A stretch of 64,000 nucleotides of DNA from Branchiostoma lanceolatum (GCF_035083965.1 NC_089735.1:15002501-15066500); one strand, 5' to 3'. Positions 1-13,808 are shown, counted from the stretch's first letter. Numbers and translations are program-made. Notes: generated from the sequence alone by a model not told the origin.

Positions 1-3000
1 GCACAATGTCCTTGTTTGGACTACGGTACGGCCAAATCTCGTTCTATCTCGTTCGAACCGTGACGTAATGGAACGTCAAGTCCGGTCGGGCCCAATCACG
101 GGAAATAGCCTGAGACCACTGGTTGCCGTAGGCATCGCTTTTGATTTCTTCTCTGAGGCCGAAATACCAATTTTAATTTTTTTTTCAAAGGCATGCTATA
201 AGTACATTGGCCGTAGGCGACAGATGCTACGGCCAATGTACATATAGCATGCTTTTGGAATGAAACTAAAATTGGTATTTCGGCCTCAGACAAGAAATCA
301 AAAGTACTGCCTACGGCAACCGGTGGTCCCAGGCTATTTGCTGTGATTGGGCCCGACCAGACTCGACGTTTCTTTACGTAACGGTTCGAACGAGATAGAA
401 CGAGATTCAACGTGATTTGGCCGCACAATGTCCTTGTTTGGACTACGGTACGGCCAAATCTCGTTCTATCTCGTTCGAACCGTGACGTAATGGAAGGTCA
501 AGTCCGGTCGGGTTCAATCACGGGAAATAGCCTGAGACCACTGGTTGCCGTAGGCATCGCTTTTGATTTCTTATCTGAGGCCGAAATACCAATTTTAATT
601 TTTTTCCAAAGGCATGCTATAAGTACATTGGAGGTAGGCGACAGACGCTACGGCCAATGTACATATAGCATGCTTTTGGAAAAATATTAAAATTGGTATT
701 TCGGCCTCAGACAAGAAATCAAAAGTAATGCCTACCGCAACCGGTGGTCCCAGGCTATTTGCTGTGATTGGGCCCGACCGGACTCGACGTTCCTTTACGT
801 CACGGTTCGAACGAGATAGAACGAGATTCAGCGTGATTTGGCCGCACAATGTCCTTCTTTGGACTACGGTTCGGCCAAATCTCGTTCTATCTCGTTCGAA
901 CCGTGACGTAATGGAACGTCAAGTCCGGTCGGGCCCAATCACGGGAAATGGCCTAAGACCACTGGTTGCCGTAGGCATCGCTTTTGATTTCTTCTCTGAG
1001 GCCGAAATACCAATTTTAATTTTTTTTTCCAAAGGCATGCTATAAGTACATTGGCCGTAGGCGACAGATGCTACGGCCAATGTACATATAGCATGCTTTT
1101 GGAATAAAATTTAAATTGGTATTTCGGCCTCAGACAAGAAATCAAAAGTAATGCCTATGGCAACCGGTGGTCCCAGGCTATTTGCCGTGATTGGGCCCGA
1201 CCGGACTCGACGTTTCTTTACGTAACGGTTCGAACGAGATAGAACGAGATTCAACGTGATTTGGCCGCACAATGTCCTTGTTTGGACTACGGTACGGCCA
1301 AATCTCGTTCTATCTCGTTCGAACCGTGACGTAATGGAACGTCAAAACCGGTCGGGCCCAATCACGGGAAATAGCCTGAGACCACTGGTTCCCTTAGCCA
1401 TCGCTTTTGATTTCTTATCTGAGGCCAAAATACCAATTTTAATTTTTTTCCAAAGGCATGCTATAAGTACATTGGCCGTAGGCGACAGATGCTACGGCCA
1501 ATGTACATATAGCATGCTTTTGAAATAAAATTTAAATTGGTATTTCGGCCTCAGACAAGAAAACAAAAAGTAATGCCTACGGCAACCGGTGGTCCCAGGC
1601 TATTTGCCGTGATTGGGCCCGACCGAAATCGACGTTCCTTTACGTTACGGTTCGAACGAGATAGAACGAGATTCAACGTGATTTGACCGCACAATGTCCT
1701 TGTTTGGACTACGGTACGGCCAAATCTCGTTCTATCTCGTTCGAACCGTGACGTAATGGAACGTCAAGTCCGGTCGGGTCCAATCACGGGAAATAGCCTG
1801 AGACCACTGGTTGCCGTAGGCATCGCTTTTGATTTCTTATCTGAGGCCGAAATACCAATTTTAATTTTTTTTTCCAAAGGCATGCTATAAGTACATTGGC
1901 CGTAGGCGACAAATGCTACGGCCAATGTACATATAGCATGCTTTTGGAATAAAATTTAAATTGGTATTTCGGCCTCAGACAAGAAATCAAAAGTAATGCC
2001 TACGGCAACCGGTGGTCCCAGGCTATTTGCCGTGATTGGGCCCGACCGGACTCGACGTTTCTTTACGTCACGGTTCGAACGAGATAGAACGAGATTCAAC
2101 GTGATTTGGCCGCACAAAGTCCTTGTTTGGACTACGGTACGGCCAAATCTCGTTCTATCTCGTTCGAACCGTGACGTAATGGAACGTCAAGTCCGGTTGG
2201 GCCCAATCACGGGAAATAGCCTGAGACCACTGGTTGCCGTAGGCATCGCTTTTGATTTCTTATCTGAGGCCGAAATACCAATTTTAATTTTTTTCCAAAG
2301 GCATGCTATAAGTACATTGGCCGTAGACGACAGATGCTACGGCCAATGTACATATAGCCTGCTTTTGGAAAAAAAATTAAAATTGGTATTTCGGCCTCAG
2401 ACAAGAAATCAAAAGTAATGCCTACGGCAACCGGTGGTCCCAGGCTATTTGCCGTGATTGGGCCCGACCGGACTCGACGTTCCTTTACGTCACGGTTCGA
2501 ACGAGATAGAACGAGATTCAACGTGATTTGGCCGCACAAAGTCCTTGTTTGGACTACGGTACGGCCAAATCTCGTTCTATCTCGTTCGAACCGTGACGTA
2601 ATGGAACGTCAAGTCCGGTCGGGCCCAATCACAGGTAATAGCCTGAGACCACTGTTTGCCGTAGGCATCGCTTTTGATTTCTTATCTGAGGCCGAAATAC
2701 CAATTTTAATTTTTTTTCCAAAGGCATGCTATAAGTACATTGGCCGTAGACGACAGATGCTACGGCCAATGTACATATAGCATGCTTTTGGAATGAAACT
2801 AAAATTGGTATTTCGGCCTCAGACAAGAAATCAAAAGTACTGCCTACGGCAACCGGTGATCCCAGGCTATTTGCCGTGATTGGGCCCGACCGGACTCGAC
2901 GTTCCTTTACGTCACGGTTCGAACGAGATATATATATAGAACGAGATTCAACGTGATTTGGCCGCACAATGTCCTTGTTTTGACTACGGTACGGCCAAAT

Positions 3001-6000
3001 CTCGTTCTATCTCGTTCGAACCGTGACGTAATGGAAGGTCGAGTCCGGTCGGGCCCAATCACGGGAAATAGCCTGAGACCACTGGTTGCCGTAGGCATCG
3101 CTTTTGATTTCATATCTGAGGCCGAAATAACAATTTTTATTTTTTTTCCAAAGGCATGCTATAAGTACATTGGTTGTAGGCGACAGATGCTACGGCCAAT
3201 GTACATATAGCATGCTTTTGGAATAAAATTTAAATTGGTATTTCGGCCTCAGACAAGAAATCAAAAGTAATGCCTACGGCAACCGGTGGTCCCAGGCTAT
3301 TTGCCGTGATTGGGCCCGACCGGACTCGACGTTTCTTTACGTAACGGTTCGAACGAGATAGAACGAGATTCAACGTGATTTGGCCGCACAATGTCCTTGT
3401 TTGGACTACGGTACGGCCAAATCTCGTTCTATCTCGTTCGAACCGTGACGTAATGGAACGTCAAGTCCGGTCGGGCCCAATCACGGGAAATAGCCTGAGA
3501 CCACTGGTTGCCGTAGGCATCGCTTTTGATTTCTTCTCTGAGGCCGAAATACCAATTTTAATTTTTTTTTCAAAGGCATGCTATAAGTACATTGGCCGTA
3601 GGCGACAGATGCTACGGCCAATGTACATATAGCATGCTTTTGGAATGAAACTAAAATTGGTATTTCGGCCTCAGACAAGAAATCAAAAGTACTGCCTACG
3701 GCAACCGGTGGTCCCAGGCTATTTGCTGTGATTGGGCCCGACCAGACTCGACGTTTCTTTACGTAACGGTTCGAACGAGATAGAACGAGATTCAACGTGA
3801 TTTGGCCGCACAATGTCCTTGTTTGGACTACGGTACGGCCAAATCTCGTTCTATCTCGTTCGAACCGTGACGTAATGGAAGGTCAAGTCCGGTCGGGCCC
3901 AATCACGGGAAATAGCCTGAGACCACTTGTTGCCGAAGGCATCGCTTTTGATTTCTTGTCTGGGGCCGAAATACCAATTTAAATTTTTTTTCCAAAGGCA
4001 TGCTATAAGTACATTGGCCGTAGGCGACAGATGCTACGGCCAATGTACATATAGCATGCTTTTGGAATAAAATTTAAATTGGTATTTCGGCCTCAGACAA
4101 GAAATCAAAAGTAATGCCTACCGCAACCGGTGGTCCCAGGCTATTTGCCGTGATTGGGCCCGACCGGACTCGACGTTCCTTTACGTCACGGTTCGAACGA
4201 GATAGAACGAGATTCAACGTGATTTGGCCGCACAATGTCCTTCTTTGGACTACGGTACGGCCAAATCTCGTTCTATCTCGTTCGAACCGTGACGTAATGG
4301 AACGTCAAGTCCGGTCGGGCCCAATCACGGGAAATAGCCTGAGACCACTGGTTGCCGTAGGCATCGCTTTTGATTTCTTATCTGAGGCCGAAATACCAAT
4401 TTTAATTTTTTTCCAAAGGCATGCTATAAGTACATTGGTGGTAGGCGACAGACGCTACGGCCAATGTACATACAGCATGCTTTTGGAAAAAAAATTAAAA
4501 TTGGTATTTCGGCCTCAGACAAGAAATCAAAAGTAATGCCTACCGCAACCGGTGGTCCCAGGCTATTTGCTGTGATTGGGCCCGACCGGACTCGACGTTC
4601 CTTTACGTCACGGTTCGAACGAGATAGAACGAGATTCAACGTGATTTGGCCGCACAATGTCCTTGTTTGGACTACGGTACGGCCAAATCTCGTTCTATCT
4701 CGTTCGAACCGTGACGTAATGGAACGTCAAGTCCGGTCGGGCCCAATCACGGGAAATAGCCTAAGACCACTGGTTGCCGTAGGCATCGCTTATGATTTCT
4801 TATCTGAGGCCGAAATACCAATTTTAATTTTTCTCCAAAGGCATGCTATAAGTACATTGGCTGTAGGCGACAGATGCTACGGCCAATGTACATATAGCAT
4901 GCTTTTGGAATAAAATTTAAATTGGTATTTCGGCCTCAGACAAGAAATCAAAAGTAATGCCTACCGCAACCGGTGGTCCCAGGCTATTTGCCGTGATTGG
5001 GCCCGACGGACTCGACGTTCCTTTACGTCACGGTTCGAACGAGATAGAACGAGATTCAACGTGATTTGACCGCACAATGTCCTTGTTTGGACTACGGTAC
5101 GGCCAAATCTCGTTCTATCTCGTTCGAACCGTGACGTAATGGAACGTCAAGTCCGGTCGGGCCCAATCACGGGAAATAGCCTGAGACCACTGGTTGCCGT
5201 AGGCATCGCTTTTGATTTCTTCTCTGAGGCCGAAATACCAATTTTAATTTTTTTTTCCAAAGGCATGCTATAAGTACATTGGCCGTAGGCGACAGATGCT
5301 ACGGCCAATGTACATATAGCATGCTTTTGGAAAAAAAATTAAAATTGGTATTTCGGCCTCAGACAAGAAATCAAAAGTAATGCCTACCGCAACCAGTGGT
5401 TCCAGGCTATTTGCCGTGATTGGGCCCGACCGGACTCGACGTTCCTTTACGTCACGGTTCGAACGAGATAGAACGAGATTCAACGTGATTTGGCCGCACA
5501 ATGTCCTTCTTTGGACTACGGTACGGCCAAATCTCGTTCTATCTCGTTCGAACCGTGACGTAATGGAACGTCAAGTCCGGTCGGGTCCAATCACGGGAAA
5601 TAGCCTGAGACCACTGGTTGCCGTAGGCATCGCTTTTGATTTCTTCTCTGAGGCCGAAATACCAATTTTAATTTTTTTTTCCAAAGGCATGCTATAAGTA
5701 CATTGGCCGTAGGCGACAGATGCTACGGCCAATGTACATATAGCATGCTTTTGGAAATAAAATTAAAATTGGTATTTGGGCCTCAGACAAGAAATCAAAA
5801 GTAATGCCTACCGCAACCAGTGGTTCCAGGCTATTTGCCGTGATTGGGCCCGACCGGACTCGACGTTCCTTTACGTCACGGTTCGAACGAGATAGAACGA
5901 GATTCAACGTGATTTGGCCGCACAATTTCCTTCTTTGGACTACGGTACGGCCAAATCTCGTTCTATCTCGTTCGAACCGTGACGTAATGGAACGTCAAGT

Positions 6001-9000
6001 CCGGTCGGGCCCAATCACGGGAAATAGCCTAAGACCACTGGTTGCCGTAGGCATCGCTTATGATTTCTTATCTGAGGCCGAAATACCAATTTTAATTTTT
6101 TTTCCAAAGGCATGCTATAAGTACATTGGCTGTAGGCGACAGATGCTACGGCCAATGTACATATAGCATGCTTTTGGAATAAAATTTAAATTGGTATTTC
6201 GGCCTCAGACAAGTAATCAAAAGTAATGCCTACGGCAACCGGTGGTCCCAGGCTATTTGCCGTGATTGGGCCCGACCGGACTCGACGTTCCTTTACGTCA
6301 CGGTTCGAACGAGATAGAACGAGATTCAACGTGATTTGACCGCACAATGTCCTTGTTTGGACTACGGTACGGCCAAATCTCGTTCTATCTCGTTCGAACC
6401 GTGACGTAATGGAACGTCAAGTCCGGTCGGGCCCAATCACGGGAAATAGCCTGAGACCACTGGTTGCCGTAGGCATCGCTTTTGATTTCTTCTCTGAGGC
6501 CGAAATACCAATTTTAATTTTTTTTTCCAAAGGCATGCTATAAGTACATTGGCCGTAGGCGACAGATGCTACGGCCAATGTACATATAGCATGCTTTTGG
6601 AAAAAAAATTAAAATTGGTATTTCGGCCTCAGACAAGAAATCAAAAGTAATGCCTACCGCAACCAGTGGTTCCAGGCTATTTGCCGTGATTGGGCCCGAC
6701 CGGACTCGACGTTCCTTTACGTCACGGTTCGAACGAGATAGAACGAGATTCAACGTGATTTGGCCGCACAATGTCCTTGTTTGGACTACGGTACGGCCAA
6801 ATCTCGTTCTATCTCGTTCGAACCGTGACGTAATGGAACGTCAAGTCCGGTCGGGCCCAATCACGGGAAATAGCCTGAGACCACTGGTTGCCGTAGGCAT
6901 CGCTTTTGATTTCTTCTCTGAGGCCGAAATACCAATTTTAATTTTTTTTTCCAAAGGCATGCTATAAGTACATTGGCCGTAGGCGACAGATGCTACGGCC
7001 AATGTACATATAGCATGCTTTTGGAAATAAAATTAAAATTGGTATTTCGGCCTCAGACAAGAAATCAAAAGTAATGCCTACGGCAACCAGTGGTCTCAGG
7101 CTATTTCCCGTGATTGGGCCCGACCGGACTCGACGTTCCTTTACGTCACGGTTCGAACGAGATAGAACGAGATTCAACGTGATTTGGCCGCACAATTTCC
7201 TTCTTTGGACTACGGTACGGCCAAATCTCGTTCTATCTCGTTCGAACCGTGACGTAATGGAACGTCAAGTCCGGTCGGGCCCAATCACGGGAAATAGCCT
7301 GAGACCACTGGTTGCCGTAGTCATCGCTTTTGATTTCTTATCTGAGGCCGAAATACCAATTTTAATTTTTTTCCAAAGGCATGCTATAAGTACATTGGAG
7401 GTAGGCGACAGACGCTACGGCCAATGTACATATAGCATGCTTTTGGAAAAAAAATTAAAATTGGTATTTCGGCCTCAGACAAGAAATCAAAAGTAATGCC
7501 TACCGCAACCGGTGGTCCCAGGCTATTTGCTGTGATTGGGCCCGACCGGACTCGACGTTCCTTTACGTCACGGTTCGAACGAGATAGAACGAGATTCAAC
7601 GTGATTTGGCCGCACAATGTCCTTGTTTGGACTACGGTACGGCCAAATCTCGTTCTATCTCGTTCGAACCGTGACGTAATGGAACGTCAAGTCCGGTCGG
7701 GCCCAATCACGGGAAATAGCCTAAGACCACTGGTTGCCGTAGGCATCGCTTATGATTTCTTATCTGAGGCCGAAATACCAATTTTAATTTTTTTTCCAAA
7801 GGCATGCTATAAGTACATTGGCTGTAGGCGACAGATGCTACGGCCAATGTACATATAGCATGCTTTTGGAATAAAATTTAAATTGGTATTTCGGCCTCAG
7901 ACAAGTAATCAAAAGTAATGCCTACGGCAACCGGTGGTCCCAGGCTATTTGCCGTGATTGGGCCCGACCGGACTCGACGTTCCTTTACGTCACGGTTCGA
8001 ACGAGATAGAACGAGATTCAACGTGATTTGACCGCACAATGTCCTTGTTTGGACTACGGTACGGCCAAATCTCGTTCTATCTCGTTCGAACCGTGACGTA
8101 ATGGAACGTCAAGTCCGGTCGGGCCCAATCACGGGAAATAGCCTGAGACCACTGGTTGCCGTAGGCATCGCTTTTGATTTCTTCTCTGAGGCCGAAATAC
8201 CAATTTTAATTTTTTTTTCCAAAGGCATGCTATAAGTACATTGGCCGTAGGCGACAGATGCTACGGCCAATGTACATATAGCATGCTTTTGGAAAAAAAA
8301 TTAAAATTGGTATTTCGGCCTCAGACAAGAAATCAAAAGTAATGCCTACCGCAACCAGTGGTTCCAGGCTATTTGCCGTGATTGGGCCCGACCGGACTCG
8401 ACGTTCCTTTACGTCACGGTTCGAACGAGATAGAACGAGATTCAACGTGATTTGGCCGCACAATGTCCTTGTTTGGACTACGGTACGGCCAAATCTCGTT
8501 CTATCTCGTTCGAACCGTGACGTAATGGAACGTCAAGTCCGGTCGGGCCCAATCACGGGAAATAGCCTGAGACCACTGGTTGCCGTAGGCATCGCTTTTG
8601 ATTTCTTCTCTGAGGCCGAAATACCAATTTTAATTTTTTTTTCCAAAGGCATGCTATAAGTACATTGGCCGTAGGCGACAGATGCTACGGCCAATTTACA
8701 TATAGCATGCTTTTGGAAATAAAATTAAAATTGGTATTTCGGCCTCAGACAAGAAATCAAAAGTAATGCCTACCGCAACCAGTGGTTCCAGGCTATTTGC
8801 CGTGATTGGGCCCGACCGGACTCGACGTTCCTTTACGTCACGGTTCGAACGAGATAGAACGAGATTCAACGTGATTTGGCCGCACAATGTCCTTGTTTGG
8901 ACTACGGTACGGCCAAATCTCGTTCTATCTCGTTCGAACCGTGACGTAATGGAACGTCAAGTCCGGTCGGGCCCAATCACGGGAAATAGCCTGAGACCAC

Positions 9001-10733
9001 TGGTTGCCGAAGGCATCGCTTTTGATTTCTTATCTGAGGCCGAAATACCAATTTTAATTTTTTTTCCAAAGGCATGCTATAAGTTCATTGGCCGTAGGCG
9101 ACAGATGCTACGGCCAATGTACATATAGCATGCTTTTGGAATAAAATTTAAATTGGTATTTCGGCCTCAGACAAGAAATCAAAAGTAATGCCTACCGCAA
9201 CCGGTGGTCCCAGGCTATTTGCCGTGATTGGGCCCGACCGGACTCGACGTTCCTTTACGTCACGGTTCGAACGAGATAGAACGAGATTCAACGTGATTTG
9301 GCCGCACAATGTCCTTCTTTGGACTACGGTACGGCCAAATCTCGTTCTATCTCGTTCGAACCGTGACGTAATGGAACGTCAAGTCCGGTCGGGCCCAATC
9401 ACGGGAAATAGCCTGAGACCACTGGTTGCCGTAGGCATCGCTTTTGATTTCTTATCTGAGGCCGAAATACCAATTTTAATTTTTTTTCCAAAGGCATGCT
9501 ATAAGTACATTGGCCGTAGGCGACAGACGCTACGGCCAATGTACATATAGCATGCTTTAGGAAAAAAAATTAGAATTGGTATTTCGGCCTCAGAAAAAAA
9601 ATCAAAAGTAATGCCTACCGCAACCGGTGGTCCCAGGCTATTTGCCGTGATTGGGCCCGACCGGACTCGACGTTCCTTTACGTCACGGTTCGAACGAGAT
9701 AGAACGAGATTCAACGTGTTTTGGCCGCACAATGTCCTTGTTTGGACTACGGTACGGCCAAATCTCGTTCTATCTCGTTCGAACCGTGACGTAATGGAAC
9801 GTCAAGTCCGGTCGGGCCCAATCACGGGAAATAGCCTGAGAGCACTGGTTGCCGTAGGCATCGCTTTTGATTTCTTATCTGAGGCCGAAATACCAATTTT
9901 AATTTTTTTTCCAAAGGCATGCTATAAGTACATTGGCCGTAGGCGACAGACGCTACGGCCAATGTACATATAGCATGCCTTTGGAAAAAAAATTAAAATT
10001 AGTATTTTGGCCTCAGACAAGAAATCAAAAGTAATGCCTACCGCAACCGGTGGTCCCAGGCTATTTGCCTTGATTGGGCCCGACCGGACTCGACGTTCCT
10101 TTACGTCACGGTTCGAACGAGATAGACCGAGATTCAACGTGTTTTGGCCGCACAATGTCCTTGTTTGGACTACGGTACGGCCAAATCTCGTTCTATCTCG
10201 TTCGAACCGTGACGTAATGGAACGTCAAGTCCGGTCGGGCCCAATCACGGGAAATAGCCTGAGACCACTGGTTGCCGTAGGCATTACCTTTGATTTCTTG
10301 TCTGGGGCCGAAATACCAATTTTAATTTTTACTCCAAAAGCATGCTATATGTACATTGGCCGTAGCATCTGTCGCCTACGGCCAATGTACTTATAGCATG
10401 CCTTTGGAAAAAAAATTAAAATTGGTATTTCGGCCTCAGATAAGAAATCAAAAGCGATGCCTACGGCAACCAGTGCTCTCAGGCTATTTGCCGTGATTGA
10501 GCCCGACCGGACTTGACGTTCCATTACGTCACGGTTCGAAAGAGATAGAACGAGATTTGGCCGTACCGTAGTCCAAACAAGGACATTGTGCGGCCAAAAC
10601 ACGTTGAATCTCGTTCTATCTCGTTCGAACCGTGACGTAAAGGAACGTCGAGTCCGGTCGGGCCCAATCACGGTAAATAGCCTGGGACCACCGGTTGCCG
10701 TAGGCATTACTTTTGATTTCTTGTCTGAGGCCG
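1..10733. repeat. Tandem satellite array of a ~422-bp palindromic unit
   Basis: About 25 head-to-tail copies. The landmark gcacaatgtcc (or a one-base variant) begins near 1, 423, 844, 1267, 1689, 2112, 2534, 2964, 3386, 3808, 4230, 4652, 5072, 5496, 5920, 6342, 6766, 7190, 7612, 8034, 8458, 8882, 9304, 9727 and 10150, so the period is 420-424 bp, with one 430-bp copy caused by a tatatata-type insertion near 2930. Each unit is an imperfect inverted repeat: arms of roughly 195 bp run from ggccaaatc inward to ggccgtag and ctacggcc, around a ~10-bp loop (gcgacagatg). A ~30-bp spacer separates units. The frames of 60-150 codons found on both strands are products of the repeat and are not genes. 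Copies are closely similar, which implies recent amplification or gene conversion. Confidence 0.97.
10285..10733 (-). repeat. Terminal inverted satellite unit and array edge
   Basis: Up to about 10282 the copy carries left-arm markers (taatggaacgtcaag, ccactggttgcc). From about 10285 the sequence instead has the reverse complement of the right arm (gcattacctttgatttcttg), the central loop appears inverted as gcatctgtcgc, and the rest is a reversed unit. The array ends at about 10733, where ggccga runs into unrelated sequence. The switch lies inside homologous palindrome arms, as expected from intra-palindrome recombination. Confidence 0.85.
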
Positions 10734-11215
10734 ATATAATAGTTTATTGCAAATTCATGCCCGTAGGCTAATTGCATGTTGACAACAATGTCGAAATACA
10801 AATGTAAGGTAAAACAAAGTTAAACATGAATACAAAGTCATTCTATATTGCTATTCTACAGTAAGTTTCTATATCTACGGTACTAATGCGGGGTTTGATT
10901 TCTTCTCTGAAAGCAGTGAAAACTAGAGATAAATATTAGCTGGTTCAGCAAATATGAACAGGTTTGCGTTTTAGTGTAACTAATCTGGGGAGAGATGAAC
11001 ACAACTGGAAAGGTAGCATTTGCAATCAAATTGTTGAAATACCTGAATATTTCACTTCATCTCCCTCCCCTTGCAAAAACTGATTGTTCTGAAATGGTAT
11101 ATTTTCGCAGAATGAGCTCTTCCGGAGGTACCTTCAGTTAAAATGGAATAGGTAAAGAATATTTTCACTAAAAAATGGACTTTTGCATTATCACCCCGCT
11201 TTTGAATTTTTTGTA
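10734..11215. other. Unique flank of the satellite, no gene seen
   Basis: AT-rich sequence next to the array. No long frame, RNA gene or clear repeat was recognised. Confidence 0.5.
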
Positions 11216-11560
11216 AGAAAGAAGTGGTGTAAGTTTTGGCTCCTTAGCAGCTTGCTTCGGAACTGCAGGGGTGTTTTTTTGTTCAAATCTTTCAAAGAGG
11301 ATTGCATAATAAAGGAAAGACAGATTTCCATGATATGAATGGTATGCAGGAAGCTTAGACAAAGATGTACATAATGCAATGTAAGTTATTCAGATTTGGA
11401 GCTGATTAGCATAAATAATGAGGAAATTCTACAAGCCCGCTATTCTCTATAGCAGGATTTTGACACATGTAAGATATGTTATCTATGGCAGGTGTAAGAT
11501 CTGTAAATAACAATTACAGGGCCAAATTCGCATAATTAATACAAAGTATTAATATCATAA
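11216..11560. repeat. Fragment of a dispersed repeat also present at 38.9-40.0 kb
   Basis: The stretch shares aligned blocks with 39233-39550: aagtggtgta, ctccttagcagcttgc versus ccctagcagcttcc, ggaactgcaggggtg, tatgcaggaagcttaga, gtacataatg, and gcataattaatacaaa. It is a truncated and diverged copy of the longer element described at 38936-39984. Confidence 0.7.
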
Positions 11561-11756
11561 GTCTCAGTTGTTCACACGTGAGACCAATATGTTAAGTCAA
11601 AGGGGGTTGTACCAATTGACCCATTTAGATACAGACGCAGAATTAAGTACAAAGGCAACATTTTCCAGAAAATGCATGATATTTATTTCACCATTAGTAA
11701 AACATGTGCTTTTGAAGAAGCTGTCATCTGCGCTGCATAGTGTTTGTGAAGTGAAA

Positions 11757-12660
11757 TAATCCGTCACCATAGCCCTTAATCCGTCACCGTAACCTTTAAT
11801 TTGTCACCATAGCCCTTAATCCGTCACCCTTGCCCTTAATCCGTCGCCATAAACCTTAATCCACCAGCAACTCCCTCAAGCCGTCACCAGAGACCCTAAT
11901 CTGTCAACCTTTCCCTTAATCCGTCAGCCTTACCCTTAATCCGTCGCCATAACCCTTTATCCGACAGCATAACCCTTAATCCGTCACCAGAAACCCTATT
12001 CCATCATCTTTGTCTTAATCCGTTATCCATACCATTATCCCATCACAATAACCCTTAATCCGTCACCCGAGCCCTTAATCCGTCACCATAACGTTGATAC
12101 GTCACCATAGCCAATAATCCGTCCCCACAACCCTTAATCCATCACCATAACCCTTGATACGTCAATCTTGCCCTTAATCCATTATCACAATACTTAATCC
12201 GTCACTAGAGTCTTTAATCCTTCAGCATTGCCCTTATCCCGTCACCAGATTCCATTATTCGTCAGCATATCCCTTAATTCGTCACCCTTTAACTTAATCC
12301 ACCATCCTTACCCTTTATTCGTCACCTTAGCCCTTAATCCGTTACCCTTTCCCTTAATCTGTCATCATTTCCCTTAATCCGTCACCATAACCCTTAATCC
12401 GTCATCCTAGATTTTAATCCACTGCCCTTGACCTTAATAAGCTAGTCTTGCTCTTAATCCGTCACCATAACCCTTAATCTGTCACGAAAGCCTTTAATCC
12501 CTCACCGTTGCCCTTATTTCGTCACCCTAGCCTCTAATCCGTCACCATAGCCGTTAATCTGTCACCAGAGAATCGAATTCGTCACCTTTCCTCTTAATCC
12601 ATCATGCCTACCCGTAATCCGTCACCATAACCTTAATCCGTCACCCTAGCTCTTAAAGGA
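11757..12660. repeat. Minisatellite, ~20-bp unit (aatccgtcaccataaccctt)
   Basis: Around 45 degenerate copies of a 20-21-bp unit with core ccgtcaccat and cccttaat. Point changes are frequent and the spacing varies by one base, so the array is old. It is not coding. Confidence 0.95.
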
Positions 12661-13085
12661 GTATTCCACTCTGTAAGCGGGAATCGTCATTCCTCTGGGA
12701 ATGAATTGTTATCCTTGGATCTAGTTTGTCTTGTAAAATTTACCATAAGTGAGAGCCTGAACGCAAGGCGCTACATGATAGTGATCAAGGCATGAAACCC
12801 CCGAAGGATCCCTACAACAATCCCAGAATTCAATGCGCGGTGCGCTAGTGAGAGAGGACTTGCCAACATGGAGGGAGGGCTTGGTATAATTGACGATGCT
12901 ATGAAGTTTAGGAATACCTTTTTGAGTAGACTAAATGTGTGTGCACAATCGCTATCAGAGCTGCCAGGCCAGCGCTTTCCGGTTTTATGTTGTTGTTGTT
13001 GTTGTTGCCCGTCTTTAGTATTTTCTACGTGTATATAAGTAGCCATTTTAGATAGCAAAAGGGTCTTTTTAAGATGCCAAAATCT
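12661..13085. other. Unassigned spacer, no gene supported
   Basis: A 95-codon minus-strand frame (12771-13058) contains a Gln run from a gtt repeat near 12985. It shows no domain and no splice partners, so no gene is called here. Confidence 0.5.
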
Positions 13086-13099
13086 CTTTATTCTAAGAG

Positions 13100-13770
13100 C
13101 CGCTGGACTTCAAACTTGTTGTGTACATTCCTGAATATAAGATATTCACTCGGCTCTTTTCGTTAGCGTATCAGGTTAACCGTTACCTAGAAATTCGGGT
13201 CAGAAGATGGCTAATTTGTCATCGACGCCATTTTGCCTGCCACAATGGTGACCTACACTGTACATAAAGCTCCTTACTATAGTACCAAAATTTCTGTCCT
13301 CCGAAACACCAGCGACTTCAAACTTTTTGTGTACATTACTGAATATATGATAGTCATTCGACTGCTTTCGTTAGCTTATCAGATCAACCGGTAGCGAGAA
13401 ATTCGGGCCAGAAGATGGCTCAGTTCTAATAGACGCCATTTTGCCTGCCATAATGGTGACCTACATAAAGCTCCTCACTATAGTGCCAACATCTCTGTCC
13501 TCCGAAACACCAGCGACTTCAAACTTTTTGTGTACATTACTGAATATATGATAGTCATTTGACTGCTTTCGTTAGCTTTGTGGATCAACCGGTAGCGAGA
13601 AATTCGGGCCAGAAGATGGCTCAGTTCTAATAGACGCCATTTTTGCCTGCCATATTATGGTGACCTACATAAAGCTCCTCACTATAGTGCCAACATCTCT
13701 GTCCTCCAAAACACCAGCGACTTCAGACTTTGTGTGTACATTCCTGAATATATGATAGTCACTGTATTGT
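13100..13770. repeat. ~204-bp tandem repeat, three and a quarter copies
   Basis: The marker cttca(a/g)actt starts near 13108, 13316, 13517 and 13721, giving periods of 208, 201 and 204 bp. Each copy carries gagaaattcggg (one copy tagaaattcggg), agaagatggct, gacgccatttt and ggtgacctaca in the same order. It ends just upstream of the first recognised exon of the transposase-like gene. Confidence 0.9.
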
Positions 13771-13808
13771 TTTTGTTACATTACTGTCATTTTGTTTCTG
13801 TCTGATAG

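Noticed and set aside
1-10733. A CRISPR array or tRNA cluster, suggested by regular repeats and ggttcgaac words
   Set aside because: The units are too long, contiguous without unique spacers, and in a eukaryotic-type sequence. The ttcgaa word lacks a paired box A and a tRNA fold.
96-10801. Dozens of similar frames of 60-150 codons on both strands in the first 10.8 kb, resembling a repetitive gene family
   Set aside because: They repeat with the 422-bp satellite, occur on both strands because the unit is palindromic, and have no domains.
11757-12660. Telomere-like words (aaccctta) in the minisatellite
   Set aside because: The period is 20-21 bp with ccgtcacc in each unit, not a pure TTAGGG/CCCTAA array.
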